A stretch of DNA of 11,818 nt from Selenomonadaceae bacterium (GCA_016280345.1 JAEEGN010000086.1:1-11818); one strand, 5' to 3'; shown: positions 1 to 6,253, counted from the stretch's first letter. Notes: generated from the letters alone by a model not told the origin. Made by a program: numbers and translations.

Positions 1-902
1 AGCGGCCGGTGGTCGTGGGTGTAGTCGCTGTTCTTCATCACCAGCCGTCCCGTCCAGGTCATGGCCATGCCGTTGCGGGCCACGCGGGTCGGGAATACGC
101 AGTCGAACATATCGATGCCCCGGGCGACGCCTTCCACCAGGCAGTCCGGCGTCCCCACCCCCATCAGGTAGCGGGGCTTGTCCGCCGGCAGCAGCGCCGT
201 CGTCCGTTCCAACACTTCGTACATGAGCTCCGGCGGCTCGCCGACGCTGAGCCCGCCGACGGCGTAGCCCGGCAGGTCCATCCCGATGAGCGCCGCCGCG
301 CTCTCGGCCCGGAGGTCGTGGTACATGCCGCCCTGCACGATGCCGAACAGCCCCTGGTCCTCCCGCGTCATCGCCGCCTGACAACGCTTCGCCCAGCGCA
401 GCGTCCGGGCCAGGGAATCGGCGGCGTAAGTGTGATCCGCCGGGTAAGGCACGCACTCGTCGAAGGCCATCACGATATCCGATCCCAGTGCCGTCTGCAC
501 GGCGATGGAAATCTCCGGCGACAGGAACTTCTTCGAGCCGTCGATGTGGGAGCGGAACGTCACGCCTTCCTCGGTGATTTTCCTGAGCGGGCCCAGGCTG
601 AACACCTGGAAGCCGCCGCTGTCGGTCAGGATGCCGCGGTCCCAGCGCATGAAAGCGTGCAGGCCGCCGGCCTCCCGGATGAGCTCCGGCCCCGGCCGCA
701 GGAAAAGATGGTAGGTATTGCCGAGGATGATGCCGGCCCCCAGATCCTTCAGCTCGTCCGGCGATACCGCCTTGACCGAGGCCTGGGTCCCTACCGGCAT
801 GAAGATCGGCGTCGGGAAGCTCCCGTGCGGGGTATGCAGGACGCCGGCACGCGCGCCTGTCGCCTCGTCCCGCCGAATCAATTCATAGGTAATCGCTGGC
901 AA
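1..902 (-). CDS. tgt: tRNA-guanine transglycosylase (Tgt), 3' end missing
   Basis: Exchanges the wobble guanine (position 34) of GUN-anticodon tRNAs (Asp, Asn, His, Tyr) for preQ1, the committed step of queuosine synthesis in the cytoplasm. Reading the minus strand gives 300 codons before the left edge; the family is about 370-380 residues. Seen motifs: the N-terminal TGAR, the HG(S)FPTPIFMPVGT block at about 26-39, LGNTYHL at 60-66, LTDSGGFQVFSL at 92-103 with the conserved Asp94, GIVQGG and YAVGGLSVGE in the middle, and FDCVFPTRVARNG at 266-278, whose Asp267 matches the known catalytic nucleophile. The C-terminal zinc site (CxCxxC...H) would lie beyond the window. I chose the TTG start at 902 because an AGGGGGG ribosome site (915-909) sits 6 bases before it and residues MPAITYELI match the usual N-terminus. 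It is divergent from walJ. Confidence 0.97.
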   Translation of the reverse strand, partial: MPAITYELIRRDEATGARAGVLHTPHGSFPTPIFMPVGTQASVKAVSPDELKDLGAGIILGNTYHLFLRPGPELIREAGGLHAFMRWDRGILTDSGGFQVFSLGPLRKITEEGVTFRSHIDGSKKFLSPEISIAVQTALGSDIVMAFDECVPYPADHTYAADSLARTLRWAKRCQAAMTREDQGLFGIVQGGMYHDLRAESAAALIGMDLPGYAVGGLSVGEPPELMYEVLERTTALLPADKPRYLMGVGTPDCLVEGVARGIDMFDCVFPTRVARNGMAMTWTGRLVMKNSDYTHDHRP

Positions 903-908
903 GAAACG

Positions 909-915
909 CCCCCCT
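909..915 (-). promoter_or_regulatory. Ribosome binding site deciding the tgt TTG start
   Basis: The minus strand reads AGGGGGG, followed by a 6-base spacer and then TTG at 902-900. No ATG lies at a suitable distance, so this site fixes the unusual start codon. Confidence 0.7.
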
Positions 916-936
916 GTCAATCTATACTGATTTATA

Positions 937-966
937 ATTATATACTACTTCGCTTGTCCGGCGCAA
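937..966 (-). promoter_or_regulatory. Predicted sigma-70/SigA promoter for tgt
   Basis: On the minus strand the -35 box is TTGCGC (966-961), the spacer is 18 bases and the -10 box is a perfect TATAAT (942-937). Transcription would start near 930, leaving a leader of about 28 bases before the TTG start. That is too short to hold a known preQ1 riboswitch. The -10 lies in an AT-rich island that stands out in this GC-rich sequence. Confidence 0.65.
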
Positions 967-1011
967 GAAGCAACCGCGATTTTCTGAAAAACGCGGTCAA
1001 AATACTTTCCT

Positions 1012-1047
1012 CCCGCTTTCCCCGGCCCGGTACCCGGGGGAAGCGGG
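1012..1047. repeat. 14-bp inverted repeat (hairpin) between tgt and walJ
   Basis: The arms are CCCGCTTTCCCCGG (1012-1025) and CCGGGGGAAGCGGG (1034-1047), with an 8-base loop. All 14 positions pair if one G-U wobble is allowed. Neither strand continues into a clean run of T, although the minus strand follows with a weakly T-rich GTATTTTG, so it is not an obvious intrinsic terminator. It could be a structured untranslated region, an operator, or an insulating element between the divergent genes. Confidence 0.6.
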
Positions 1048-1085
1048 CCCGCGGAGCCGGCGGCGTCTGGCCGGCCCTGATGCCC

Positions 1086-1103
1086 GGCCCGTTCACACGG
1101 GCC
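1086..1103. repeat. Short perfect hairpin upstream of walJ
   Basis: GGCCCG (1086-1091) and CGGGCC (1098-1103) flank a 6-base loop, TTCACA. It is short and GC-only, so a chance origin is possible in this composition. I list it because it sits 39 bases after a much stronger inverted repeat. Confidence 0.35.
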
Positions 1104-1284
1104 GCCTGCTTGTCCCGGCGCCTGTCGCGGATCAGGACCGTCGCCTGGTTCGATGGGGACGGTTCTCCGTTTTCGACTGTGGAGCGGGAGGAAAATCTTC
1201 CGCTTGCAGATTTTTTACAGATGGTTTCTCTATGATTCCCCCTAGGAAGGCCAATCAATTTCATTCGGAGAGGTGACGCGAGGG

Positions 1285-2046
1285 GTGCGGGTCTCGATAT
1301 TGGCCAGCGGCAGCAAGGGCAACGCGGCGTTCATTGAGATGGACGGGCAGCGGTTCCTGGTGGACGCGGGCATTGGAGTGCGGCGGTTGAAGAAGAACCT
1401 GGAGTCTCTGGCGGCGCCGCTGGATTCGCTGGACGCGGTCCTCATCACCCATGAGCACAGCGATCATGTCCAGGGACTGGCGGCCCTGCTCCGGGCCTGC
1501 CCGCTGCCGGTCTATTCCCGGCCGGGAACGCTGCGGGCGCTCTCCCGTCGCGCCGGAATGCCGTCGGACTGTCTGCGCCCTCTCCATGACGGGCTGGAGT
1601 TCGGCGGGGTGCAGGTGACCGCCTTCGCGCTGTCCCACGATGCCGCCGATCCGGTTGGCTATACGATTCGCGGCAGCCGGCAGTGCACGGTGGCCACCGA
1701 TCTCGGCTTCGTCACCGGGGCGGTGCAGTCGGCGCTGGAAGGCGCGGACGCGTTGGTATTGGAAGCAAACCACGACCCGGCGCTCCTCCGGCAGGGGAGC
1801 TATCCCTGGCCGTTGCAGCAGCGGATTCTGGGGAACCGCGGCCATCTGGCCAACAGCGAAGCCGCCTGGGCGCTGGCCCGGATGAGGAAGCGCCCGGCCA
1901 AGGTCTTCCTGGCGCATTTGAGCGCCGAGAACAACCGCCCGGAGCTGGCGGGCGACACCGTACGCGGCATCCTGCACGACCAGGGAATCCCGCTTTCGGA
2001 CATGGAGATTGCCCTCGCCCGCCAGGACGAGATCGTCGGCCTGTAG
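1285..2046 (+). CDS. walJ: WalJ/YycJ family metallo-beta-lactamase-fold hydrolase
   Basis: Predicted cytoplasmic metal-dependent hydrolase of the YycJ/WalJ family. In Bacillota it is linked to the WalRK cell-wall regulon and to coordination of division with replication; its substrate is not firmly established. The protein is 253 residues, close to the usual 260. Metal ligands are visible: H56-x-H58-x-D60-H61 (THEHSDH), H118 (LSHDAADP), D139 (ATDLGF) and H211 (AHLSAENN). The family signatures LASGSKGN at the N-terminus, EANHD with H163, and YPWPLQQRILGNRGHLAN are also present. I chose the GTG at 1285 (MRVSILASGS), 11 bases after GGAGAGG (1267-1273). The in-frame GTG at 1273 would overlap that site and adds four residues. 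htrA follows after 44 bases and then rlmH, the same order as in B. subtilis. Confidence 0.92.
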   Translation: MRVSILASGSKGNAAFIEMDGQRFLVDAGIGVRRLKKNLESLAAPLDSLDAVLITHEHSDHVQGLAALLRACPLPVYSRPGTLRALSRRAGMPSDCLRPLHDGLEFGGVQVTAFALSHDAADPVGYTIRGSRQCTVATDLGFVTGAVQSALEGADALVLEANHDPALLRQGSYPWPLQQRILGNRGHLANSEAAWALARMRKRPAKVFLAHLSAENNRPELAGDTVRGILHDQGIPLSDMEIALARQDEIVGL

Positions 2047-2076
2047 GCCGGCATACCCGATACGCTATCGACGGAC

Positions 2077-2082
2077 AGGAGG
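2077..2082 (+). promoter_or_regulatory. Ribosome binding site deciding the htrA start
   Basis: AGGAGG lies 8 bases before the ATG at 2091 but only 2 bases before the in-frame ATG at 2085, so the second ATG is preferred. Confidence 0.75.
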
Positions 2083-2090
2083 AAATGATC

Positions 2091-3194
2091 ATGGAGTTCT
2101 TTCAGCGGCATTGGAAAAAGACGATGGGCACGTTTCTGGCCCTCTGCGTGACCGGGGCGGTGCTTTTCGCCGGCTGCACCGCCGGCACTGCCCGGGAGTC
2201 CGAGCCGGCCAATATCCCGGAGACGTCGCGCCCGGCGGCGGCGCCGAAGTTGTCTGACGCCCGCAATACGCCGGTGGTCCGGGTGGCGGAGGCCGTGGGC
2301 CCGGCTGTCGTCGGCATCACCAACAAGGCGGTGGCCCGCGACTGGTTTGACAATCTGATTCCGCAGGAGGGCTTCGGCTCCGGCGTCATCTTCCGCAACG
2401 ACGGCTATGTCGTCACCAACAACCACGTCGTCGCCGGCGCCCGGGAAATCCTGGTGTCCCTGTCCGACGGCCGCACCCTGAAGGGGAAACTGGTGGGGGC
2501 GGACGAGATCACCGACATCGCGGTGGTGAAGATTGACGGCGAAAACCTGCCCACGGCGGCCTTCGGCAACTCCGATGACGTGGTGGTGGGCGAGCCCGCC
2601 ATCGCCATCGGCAACCCGATGGGCCTCGAATTCCAGGGCAGCGTCACCGCCGGCGTCATCAGCGCCCTGAACCGCACGCTGGACATCGCCGACCGCCGTC
2701 TGAAGCTGATCCAGACCGACGCGGCCATCAGCCCGGGCAACTCCGGCGGCGCGCTGGTGAACGCCGACGGCCTCGTCATCGGCATCAACAGCATCAAGAT
2801 CGCCGCCAACGGCGTCGAGGGCATGGGCTTCGCCATCCCCATCAACACCGTGCGCGAAATCGTGGACCAGCTCATGCAGAGCGGCCGGGTCATTCGCCCG
2901 TATCTCGGCGTCGGCGTCTTTGACAAGGAGACGGCGGCCCGGGCCGGCTACCAGCTCAACGTGGACGCCGGCGTCTACGTGCAGAACGTGACGCTGAACG
3001 GCCCCGCGGGCAAGGCGGGCCTCATGCGCGGCGACATCATTCTCGAAGTCGGCGGCGAGAAGACGAATACGGTGGGCGAGCTCCGGGCCGCCATCGCCAG
3101 CCACCACGTCGGCGATACCGTGTCCGTGAAGTACCAGCGGGGCAACGACACCATCACCGTGGACTGCGTGCTGGAAGCCATCCCTGAGAACTGA
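2091..3194 (+). CDS. htrA: HtrA/DegP-like S1C serine protease with one PDZ domain, probable lipoprotein
   Basis: Extracytoplasmic serine protease for misfolded or damaged envelope proteins. It is 367 residues long. Residues 1-29 form a signal: a basic start (RHWKK), a hydrophobic core and a lipobox-like LFAGC ending at Cys29, which suggests a lipid-anchored protein; Phe at -3 is atypical, so a simple membrane anchor is also possible. A low-complexity Pro/Ala linker follows. The trypsin-like domain (about 55-260) shows the complete triad H112 (TNNHVVAG), D142 (TDIAVVKI) and S218 (PGNSGGALV). One PDZ domain spans about 268-365 (RPYLGVGV ... GPAGKAGLMRGDIILEVGG). Position between walJ and rlmH matches B. 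subtilis htrC. The stop is 2 bases from the rlmH start, so the two are probably translationally coupled. Confidence 0.95.
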   Translation: MEFFQRHWKKTMGTFLALCVTGAVLFAGCTAGTARESEPANIPETSRPAAAPKLSDARNTPVVRVAEAVGPAVVGITNKAVARDWFDNLIPQEGFGSGVIFRNDGYVVTNNHVVAGAREILVSLSDGRTLKGKLVGADEITDIAVVKIDGENLPTAAFGNSDDVVVGEPAIAIGNPMGLEFQGSVTAGVISALNRTLDIADRRLKLIQTDAAISPGNSGGALVNADGLVIGINSIKIAANGVEGMGFAIPINTVREIVDQLMQSGRVIRPYLGVGVFDKETAARAGYQLNVDAGVYVQNVTLNGPAGKAGLMRGDIILEVGGEKTNTVGELRAAIASHHVGDTVSVKYQRGNDTITVDCVLEAIPEN

Positions 3195-3196
3195 CG

Positions 3197-3676
3197 ATGC
3201 GGATCACCATTGTCGCCGCGGGGAAAATCAAGGAGACGTATCTGGCGGAGGGCATCGCCGAGTACCGGAAACGCCTGGCGCCCTTCGCCCGGCTCGATAT
3301 CGTGGAGGTGCCGGAGGAACGCATGGCGAAAGAGCCCTCTGCCGCCGACAAGGAAAAGACGCTCGCCCGCGAGGGGGAGCGTCTTTTGGCGCGGGTACCG
3401 AAGGGGAGCTATCGGTTCGTGCTCGACGTCCGGGGGGAGAGCCGCTCCTCGGAGGAACTGGCGGCCCGGCTGGAGGCGCTGGCGGGGGCGGGCGTGAGCG
3501 ACCTCGCCTTCGTGATCGGCGGCCCCTTCGGCCTGTCGGACGACGTGCGGGCGGCGGCCGACGAGCGGATTTCTTTCTCCCGCCTGACGTTCACCCATCA
3601 GATGGTGCGCCTGCTCCTGGTGGAGCAGCTTTACCGCGCCTTCAAGATCAACCGGAAGGAAAAGTACCACTGGTAA
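3197..3676 (+). CDS. rlmH: 23S rRNA (pseudouridine1915-N3)-methyltransferase RlmH
   Basis: SPOUT-class, S-adenosylmethionine-dependent enzyme that methylates N3 of pseudouridine 1915 in helix 69 of 23S rRNA on assembled 70S ribosomes. It is 159 residues, the full family length. Seen: the N-terminus MRITIVAAGKIKETYLAEGIAEYRKRL, the mid-protein LDVRGESRSSEELA, the cofactor-binding IGGPFG around 107-112, and the C-terminal trefoil-knot signature LTFTHQMVRLLLVEQLYRA ending INRKEKYHW. Classical members have a proline where TFTHQ has its second Thr, and most end YHK or YHR, so these are small deviations. The start ATG is 2 bases after the htrA stop with only a weak ribosome site, as expected for coupled translation. 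A terminator follows 10 bases after the stop. Confidence 0.97.
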   Translation: MRITIVAAGKIKETYLAEGIAEYRKRLAPFARLDIVEVPEERMAKEPSAADKEKTLAREGERLLARVPKGSYRFVLDVRGESRSSEELAARLEALAGAGVSDLAFVIGGPFGLSDDVRAAADERISFSRLTFTHQMVRLLLVEQLYRAFKINRKEKYHW

Positions 3677-3685
3677 TCCCGGCCC

Positions 3686-3728
3686 GGCGCCGGCCGCATC
3701 CCGTACAGGAACGGCCGGCGCCTGTTTT
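3686..3728 (+). terminator. Intrinsic terminator after rlmH
   Basis: A perfect 11-bp GC-rich stem, GGCGCCGGCCG (3686-3696) and CGGCCGGCGCC (3712-3722), is followed directly by TGTTTT. Inside the 15-base loop, TCC and GGA can add three more pairs. It ends the walJ-htrA-rlmH unit. Confidence 0.85.
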
Positions 3729-3732
3729 CGTC

Positions 3733-3802
3733 GGGCCGTGAAAAAATGAATCCGTTTGCGGCCCCGTTCTTGTGAAAACGGATAGGACAGGAACGCAGGG
3801 CC
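3733..3802. repeat. Nested, mutually exclusive inverted repeats upstream of pyk
   Basis: Three pairings compete. Pair A: ATCCGTTT (3750-3757) with AAACGGAT (3776-3783), a perfect 8 bp. Pair B: GTTCTTGT (3766-3773) with ACAGGAAC (3787-3794), 8 bp with one wobble, extended outward by GGCCC (3760-3764) with GGGCC (3798-3802). Pair C: an earlier GGGCC (3733-3737) can take the same GGCCC. The right arm of A lies in the loop of B. The block sits upstream of the predicted pyk promoter, so it may act as DNA operator sites rather than as RNA. If an upstream promoter exists it could act as an attenuator-like leader. Confidence 0.5.
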
Positions 3803-3834
3803 GGGGAATTTCGTTTTCAACGATGCGCCACCGC

Positions 3835-3863
3835 TTGTTTCCGGCAAGACTTTGGTGTAAAAT
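3835..3863 (+). promoter_or_regulatory. Predicted SigA-type promoter for pyk
   Basis: -35 TTGTTT (3835-3840), a 17-base spacer, -10 TAAAAT (3858-3863). Transcription would start near 3870, giving a leader of about 50 bases to the ATG at 3921. This placement also argues against the earlier in-frame GTG at 3873 as the start of translation. Confidence 0.65.
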
Positions 3864-3920
3864 AGAAAACACGTGAAAAACAGGAAGCGGCGGGAAAGAT
3901 GCCGGGAAGGGCGGTTGGAT

Positions 3921-5336
3921 ATGCGGAAAAAGACGAAGATCATTTGCACGCAGGGGCCGGCGACGGCACGGGAAGGCGTGCTGGAAAAGCTCGTCGCGGG
4001 CGGCATGGACTGCGCCCGGTTCAACTTCTCCCACGGGACCCACGCCGAGCACGCCGGGCGCATCAGGGCGGTGCGTGAGGCGGCGGCGAAGGCCGGGCGG
4101 CACGTGGCCCTGCTCCTCGATACCAAGGGGCCGGAAATGCGGCTGGGCGAATTCGCCGGGGGCAAGGTGCAGCTCGAGAAGGGACAGACCTTTACCCTGA
4201 CGTATGACGACGCCCCGGGAGACGCCACCCGTGTCGCCGTGAACCACAAGGCGCTCTGGCAGGAAGTCGGCCCCGGGGATACGCTGCTGCTCTCCGACGG
4301 GCTGGTGGCGCTGAAGGTCACGGGCATCGAGGGACGCGACATCGTTACCGAGGTGCAGAACAGCGGCCCCATGAGCACCCGGAAGCGGGTGGCGGCGCCG
4401 GGCATCGCCCTGAGCCTGCCGCCCATCTCGGAGCAGGACGAGAAGGATATCCTGTTCGGCCTTGAGAACGACATGGATTTCGTGGCGGCTTCCTTCATCC
4501 AGCGGGCCGAGGACGTGCAGGCCATCCGCAGGCTCATCGCCGACCACGGCGGCCACATGGAGATCATTCCGAAGATCGAGAACCTCGAGGGCGTGAAGAA
4601 CATCGACGCCATCCTCGAAGCGGCGGACGGCATCATGGTGGCCCGGGGCGATCTCGGCGTCGAGATCCCGGCGGAAGAGGTGCCGCTGGTACAGAAGGAA
4701 ATCATCGCCAGATGCAACGCCGCCGGCAAACCCGTCATCGTGGCCACCCAGATGCTGGAGTCCATGACGCAGAATCCGCGGCCCACGCGGGCTGAGGCCT
4801 CGGACGTGGCCAACGCCATCCTCGACGGCACCGACGCCATCATGCTCTCGGGGGAGACGGCCAGCGGGGAATATCCGGTGGAGGCGGTGGAGACGATGGC
4901 CCGCATCGCCTGCCGCATCGAGAGCTCGCTGCGCGGCCGGGCGCTCCGGCACGGGGAAGAACATTGCTGCCCCACCACGACGGAGGCCGTCGCCCACGCC
5001 ACGGCGCAGCTGGCGCAGGAGCTGGACGCCGCGGCCATCATCACGCCCACCGAAAGCGGCTACACGGCGCAGATGATCTCGAAATACCGGCCCCGGGCGG
5101 CCATTTTTGCCCTGACCGCCGACGCCCGGGTGGCCCGTCAGCTGGCGCTCCGCTGGGGCGTGGAGGCGGCGGTCGCGGCGCGCCATTGGGACAGCGTCGA
5201 GGAGATGACCGCCCTGGCGACGGCGGCGGCGCGGGAAAAGGGCATCGTCGGGGAAGGCGACCTCACGATCATCACCTCGGGCATCAAATCCGTGACCGGC
5301 AACACGAACGCCATTCGCGTCTACCGGATTGAGTAG
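3921..5336 (+). CDS. pyk: Pyruvate kinase
   Basis: Converts phosphoenolpyruvate and ADP to pyruvate and ATP, the last step of glycolysis, in the cytoplasm. It is 471 residues, matching the PykF-type length. The A domain shows NFSHG with R33 and N35, LDTKGPE with D67 and E72, the catalytic Lys218 in PKIEN with Mg ligands E220 and D244 (ARGDLGVEIP), T276 in ATQMLESM, and NPRPTRAEASDVANAILDG. The C-terminal domain (about 345-471) follows. E72 aligns with Glu117 of rabbit muscle enzyme, the residue typical of K+-dependent forms. Unusual residues are CTQGPAT at the N-terminus (commonly CTIGPAS) and RKRVAAPG where KGVNLPG is usual. The ATG at 3921 follows GGGAAGGG with 9 bases spacing. A 16-residue extension from GTG 3873 is basic, non-conserved and lacks a ribosome site. 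The gene appears to be transcribed alone from its own promoter. Confidence 0.97.
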   Translation: MRKKTKIICTQGPATAREGVLEKLVAGGMDCARFNFSHGTHAEHAGRIRAVREAAAKAGRHVALLLDTKGPEMRLGEFAGGKVQLEKGQTFTLTYDDAPGDATRVAVNHKALWQEVGPGDTLLLSDGLVALKVTGIEGRDIVTEVQNSGPMSTRKRVAAPGIALSLPPISEQDEKDILFGLENDMDFVAASFIQRAEDVQAIRRLIADHGGHMEIIPKIENLEGVKNIDAILEAADGIMVARGDLGVEIPAEEVPLVQKEIIARCNAAGKPVIVATQMLESMTQNPRPTRAEASDVANAILDGTDAIMLSGETASGEYPVEAVETMARIACRIESSLRGRALRHGEEHCCPTTTEAVAHATAQLAQELDAAAIITPTESGYTAQMISKYRPRAAIFALTADARVARQLALRWGVEAAVAARHWDSVEEMTALATAAAREKGIVGEGDLTIITSGIKSVTGNTNAIRVYRIE

Positions 5337-5422
5337 CGCCGGCCGCGGGAGAAACGGAAACGAAGCTCACCTTCACCCTTTCGGGCCTGATTCGCTGAGT
5401 TTTCATGGCAAATACAACAGCA

Positions 5423-5428
5423 AAGGAG
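5423..5428 (+). promoter_or_regulatory. Ribosome binding site deciding the YbjN-like gene start
   Basis: AAGGAG is 7 bases before the ATG at 5436 but only 1 base before the in-frame ATG at 5430, which favours the downstream ATG. Confidence 0.65.
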
Positions 5429-5435
5429 AATGACG

Positions 5436-5921
5436 ATGGAGAACGAAAAGAAAGGTGTTCCGCAGAGCATGAACAGGAAGGCGCAGCTCTTCCAGGACCT
5501 GGTGGATAAGATGCCGCAGGACGACGTGTTCCTCGTGGAGGCGATGGAGGACGATTTCCATACGGCGCTCTTCCGCTCGCAGCTCGAAATCCGGGACGGC
5601 CTGTTCCGGCCGATGGTGGTCATCATCGACGACAGCATCTACACGATGGTTCGCGTCTGGGCTGCGGGCAAGGCCATGAACGACGCCAACCGGGCGGTGC
5701 TGAAGGAGTATCTGAACCAGATGAACCGCCATTACAAGGTGTTCAAGTACTACGACAACGAGGACGGGGATATCGTCGTGGATGCCTGCCTGGCCGCCGA
5801 CGAGCAGCATTTCGACCCCGAGATGGTGGCGACGGTCATCGACGTCATCATGCAGCACCTGCAGGAGACCTCAGGCGATCTGGAAGCGGCCATCCGCGGC
5901 GAGGCGCCTGCCGCCCGCTGA
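5436..5921 (+). CDS. YbjN-like domain protein of unknown function
   Basis: A soluble 161-residue protein with no signal or membrane segment. The core VVIIDDSIYTMVRVWAAGKAMNDANRAVLKEYLNQMNRHYKVFKYYDNEDGDIVVDACLAA and the following FDPEMVATVIDVIMQHL resemble the YbjN family, whose members share a fold with type III secretion chaperones. This is recognition by pattern, not by search. The amino-terminal third is more acidic and probably carries the family's first helix and strand. No catalytic motif is visible, so a binding or chaperone-like role is more likely than an enzyme, but this is inference. It begins 99 bases after pyk. I see no clear terminator between them and only a weak promoter candidate (TTCGCT at 5391, TACAAC at 5413, 16-base spacer), so either read-through from pyk or its own transcription is possible. 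Confidence 0.7.
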   Translation: MENEKKGVPQSMNRKAQLFQDLVDKMPQDDVFLVEAMEDDFHTALFRSQLEIRDGLFRPMVVIIDDSIYTMVRVWAAGKAMNDANRAVLKEYLNQMNRHYKVFKYYDNEDGDIVVDACLAADEQHFDPEMVATVIDVIMQHLQETSGDLEAAIRGEAPAAR

Positions 5922-5932
5922 AGCCCGGAGCC

Positions 5933-5962
5933 TTGCCAAAGGGTGCCCCGGTGTGATACAAT
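5933..5962 (+). promoter_or_regulatory. Predicted SigA-type promoter for secG
   Basis: -35 TTGCCA (5933-5938), an 18-base spacer, -10 TACAAT (5957-5962). Transcription would start near 5969, about 40 bases before the secG start. Confidence 0.65.
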
Positions 5963-5994
5963 AACGTGATAAGCGGAAGAACAGGTAGCGACAG

Positions 5995-6001
5995 AGGGAG
6001 G
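5995..6001 (+). promoter_or_regulatory. Ribosome binding site supporting the secG TTG start
   Basis: AGGGAGG lies 8 bases before the TTG at 6010. A second GGAGG (6005-6009) touches that TTG and is too close to serve it. It is 15 bases from the in-frame ATG at 6025, which is too far. Confidence 0.6.
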
Positions 6002-6009
6002 CTCGGAGG

Positions 6010-6237
6010 TTGCTTACAGTCTTGATGGTAGTGGATGCCGTGGTTGCGATCGCTCTCATCGCCGCGGTGCTGGGCCAGGAGGCCAAGTCTGGCGGTATGG
6101 GCGGGCTGGACGGCGGCGCGGACGCTGTCTTCAGCGGCAAGGCGAGAGGCATGGACGCGCTGCTGGCGCGGGTCACGGTGGTATTGGCGGTAATATTTGC
6201 GGCGGTCACCCTAATCATCGCCAGGATGACGATGTGA
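6010..6237 (+). CDS. secG: Preprotein translocase subunit SecG
   Basis: Small inner-membrane partner of SecY and SecE that assists SecA-driven protein export. It is 75 residues, the normal Gram-positive-type length. Two membrane segments are visible, about residues 3-21 (VLMVVDAVVAIALIAAVLG) and 52-72 (LARVTVVLAVIFAAVTLIIAR). Between them is the family loop QEAKSGGMGGLDGGADAVFSGKARGMD, corresponding to QssKsaGLsGaisGGaeqlFGkqKARGLD in B. subtilis. The TTG start at 6010 gives the expected N-terminus and has a well-placed ribosome site. The neighbours est, rnr and smpB are the classic companions in Bacillota. Confidence 0.96.
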   Translation: MLTVLMVVDAVVAIALIAAVLGQEAKSGGMGGLDGGADAVFSGKARGMDALLARVTVVLAVIFAAVTLIIARMTM

Positions 6238-6253
6238 GGCCGCCGCGGGCGCG

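Larger units (their letters stand above)
903..1284. other. Divergent tgt-walJ intergenic region
   Basis: This gap is 382 bases long. From left to right it holds the tgt ribosome site and promoter (909-966), a 14-bp inverted repeat (1012-1047), a second 6-bp hairpin (1086-1103) and an AT-rich stretch before walJ (about 1190-1236). A TATGAT at 1231-1236 could be the walJ -10 box. The only TTGCAG upstream (1204-1209) is 21 bases away, so I do not call a walJ promoter with confidence. Short open frames here (minus 1264-938, plus 1081-1235) lack ribosome sites and recognisable motifs and look non-coding. Confidence 0.6.

Noticed and set aside
915..920. TTGACA on the minus strand just before tgt, a perfect -35 consensus
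   Set aside because: It overlaps the start of the ribosome site, and any matching -10 box would fall inside the tgt coding sequence.
903..930. preQ1 riboswitch in the tgt leader
   Set aside because: The predicted leader is only about 28 bases and shows none of the expected stem and A-rich tail.
933..938. Plus-strand TATAAT as a walJ promoter
   Set aside because: It has no -35 partner about 17 bases upstream and is some 350 bases from walJ; it belongs to the AT island of the tgt promoter.
9..1235. Long plus-strand open frame over the tgt region
   Set aside because: It is the antisense shadow of tgt, whose minus-strand translation matches the family motif by motif; the plus-strand protein is His/Arg-rich and unrecognisable.
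1081..1235. Possible 51-codon plus-strand peptide upstream of walJ
   Set aside because: There is no ribosome site, it overlaps a hairpin, and no family resemblance is visible.
938..1264. Minus-strand open frame of 108 codons upstream of tgt
   Set aside because: There is no ribosome site before its start, it runs through the tgt promoter, and it has no recognisable motif.
3873..3920. Earlier GTG start adding 16 residues to pyruvate kinase
   Set aside because: It would begin about 3 bases after the predicted transcription start, has no ribosome site, and the extension is basic and unlike other pyruvate kinases.
2975..5050. 691-codon minus-strand open frame across htrA, rlmH and pyk
   Set aside because: It is an opposite-strand shadow crossing three well-supported genes and a terminator; the protein is of low complexity in Ser, Ala, Met and Pro.
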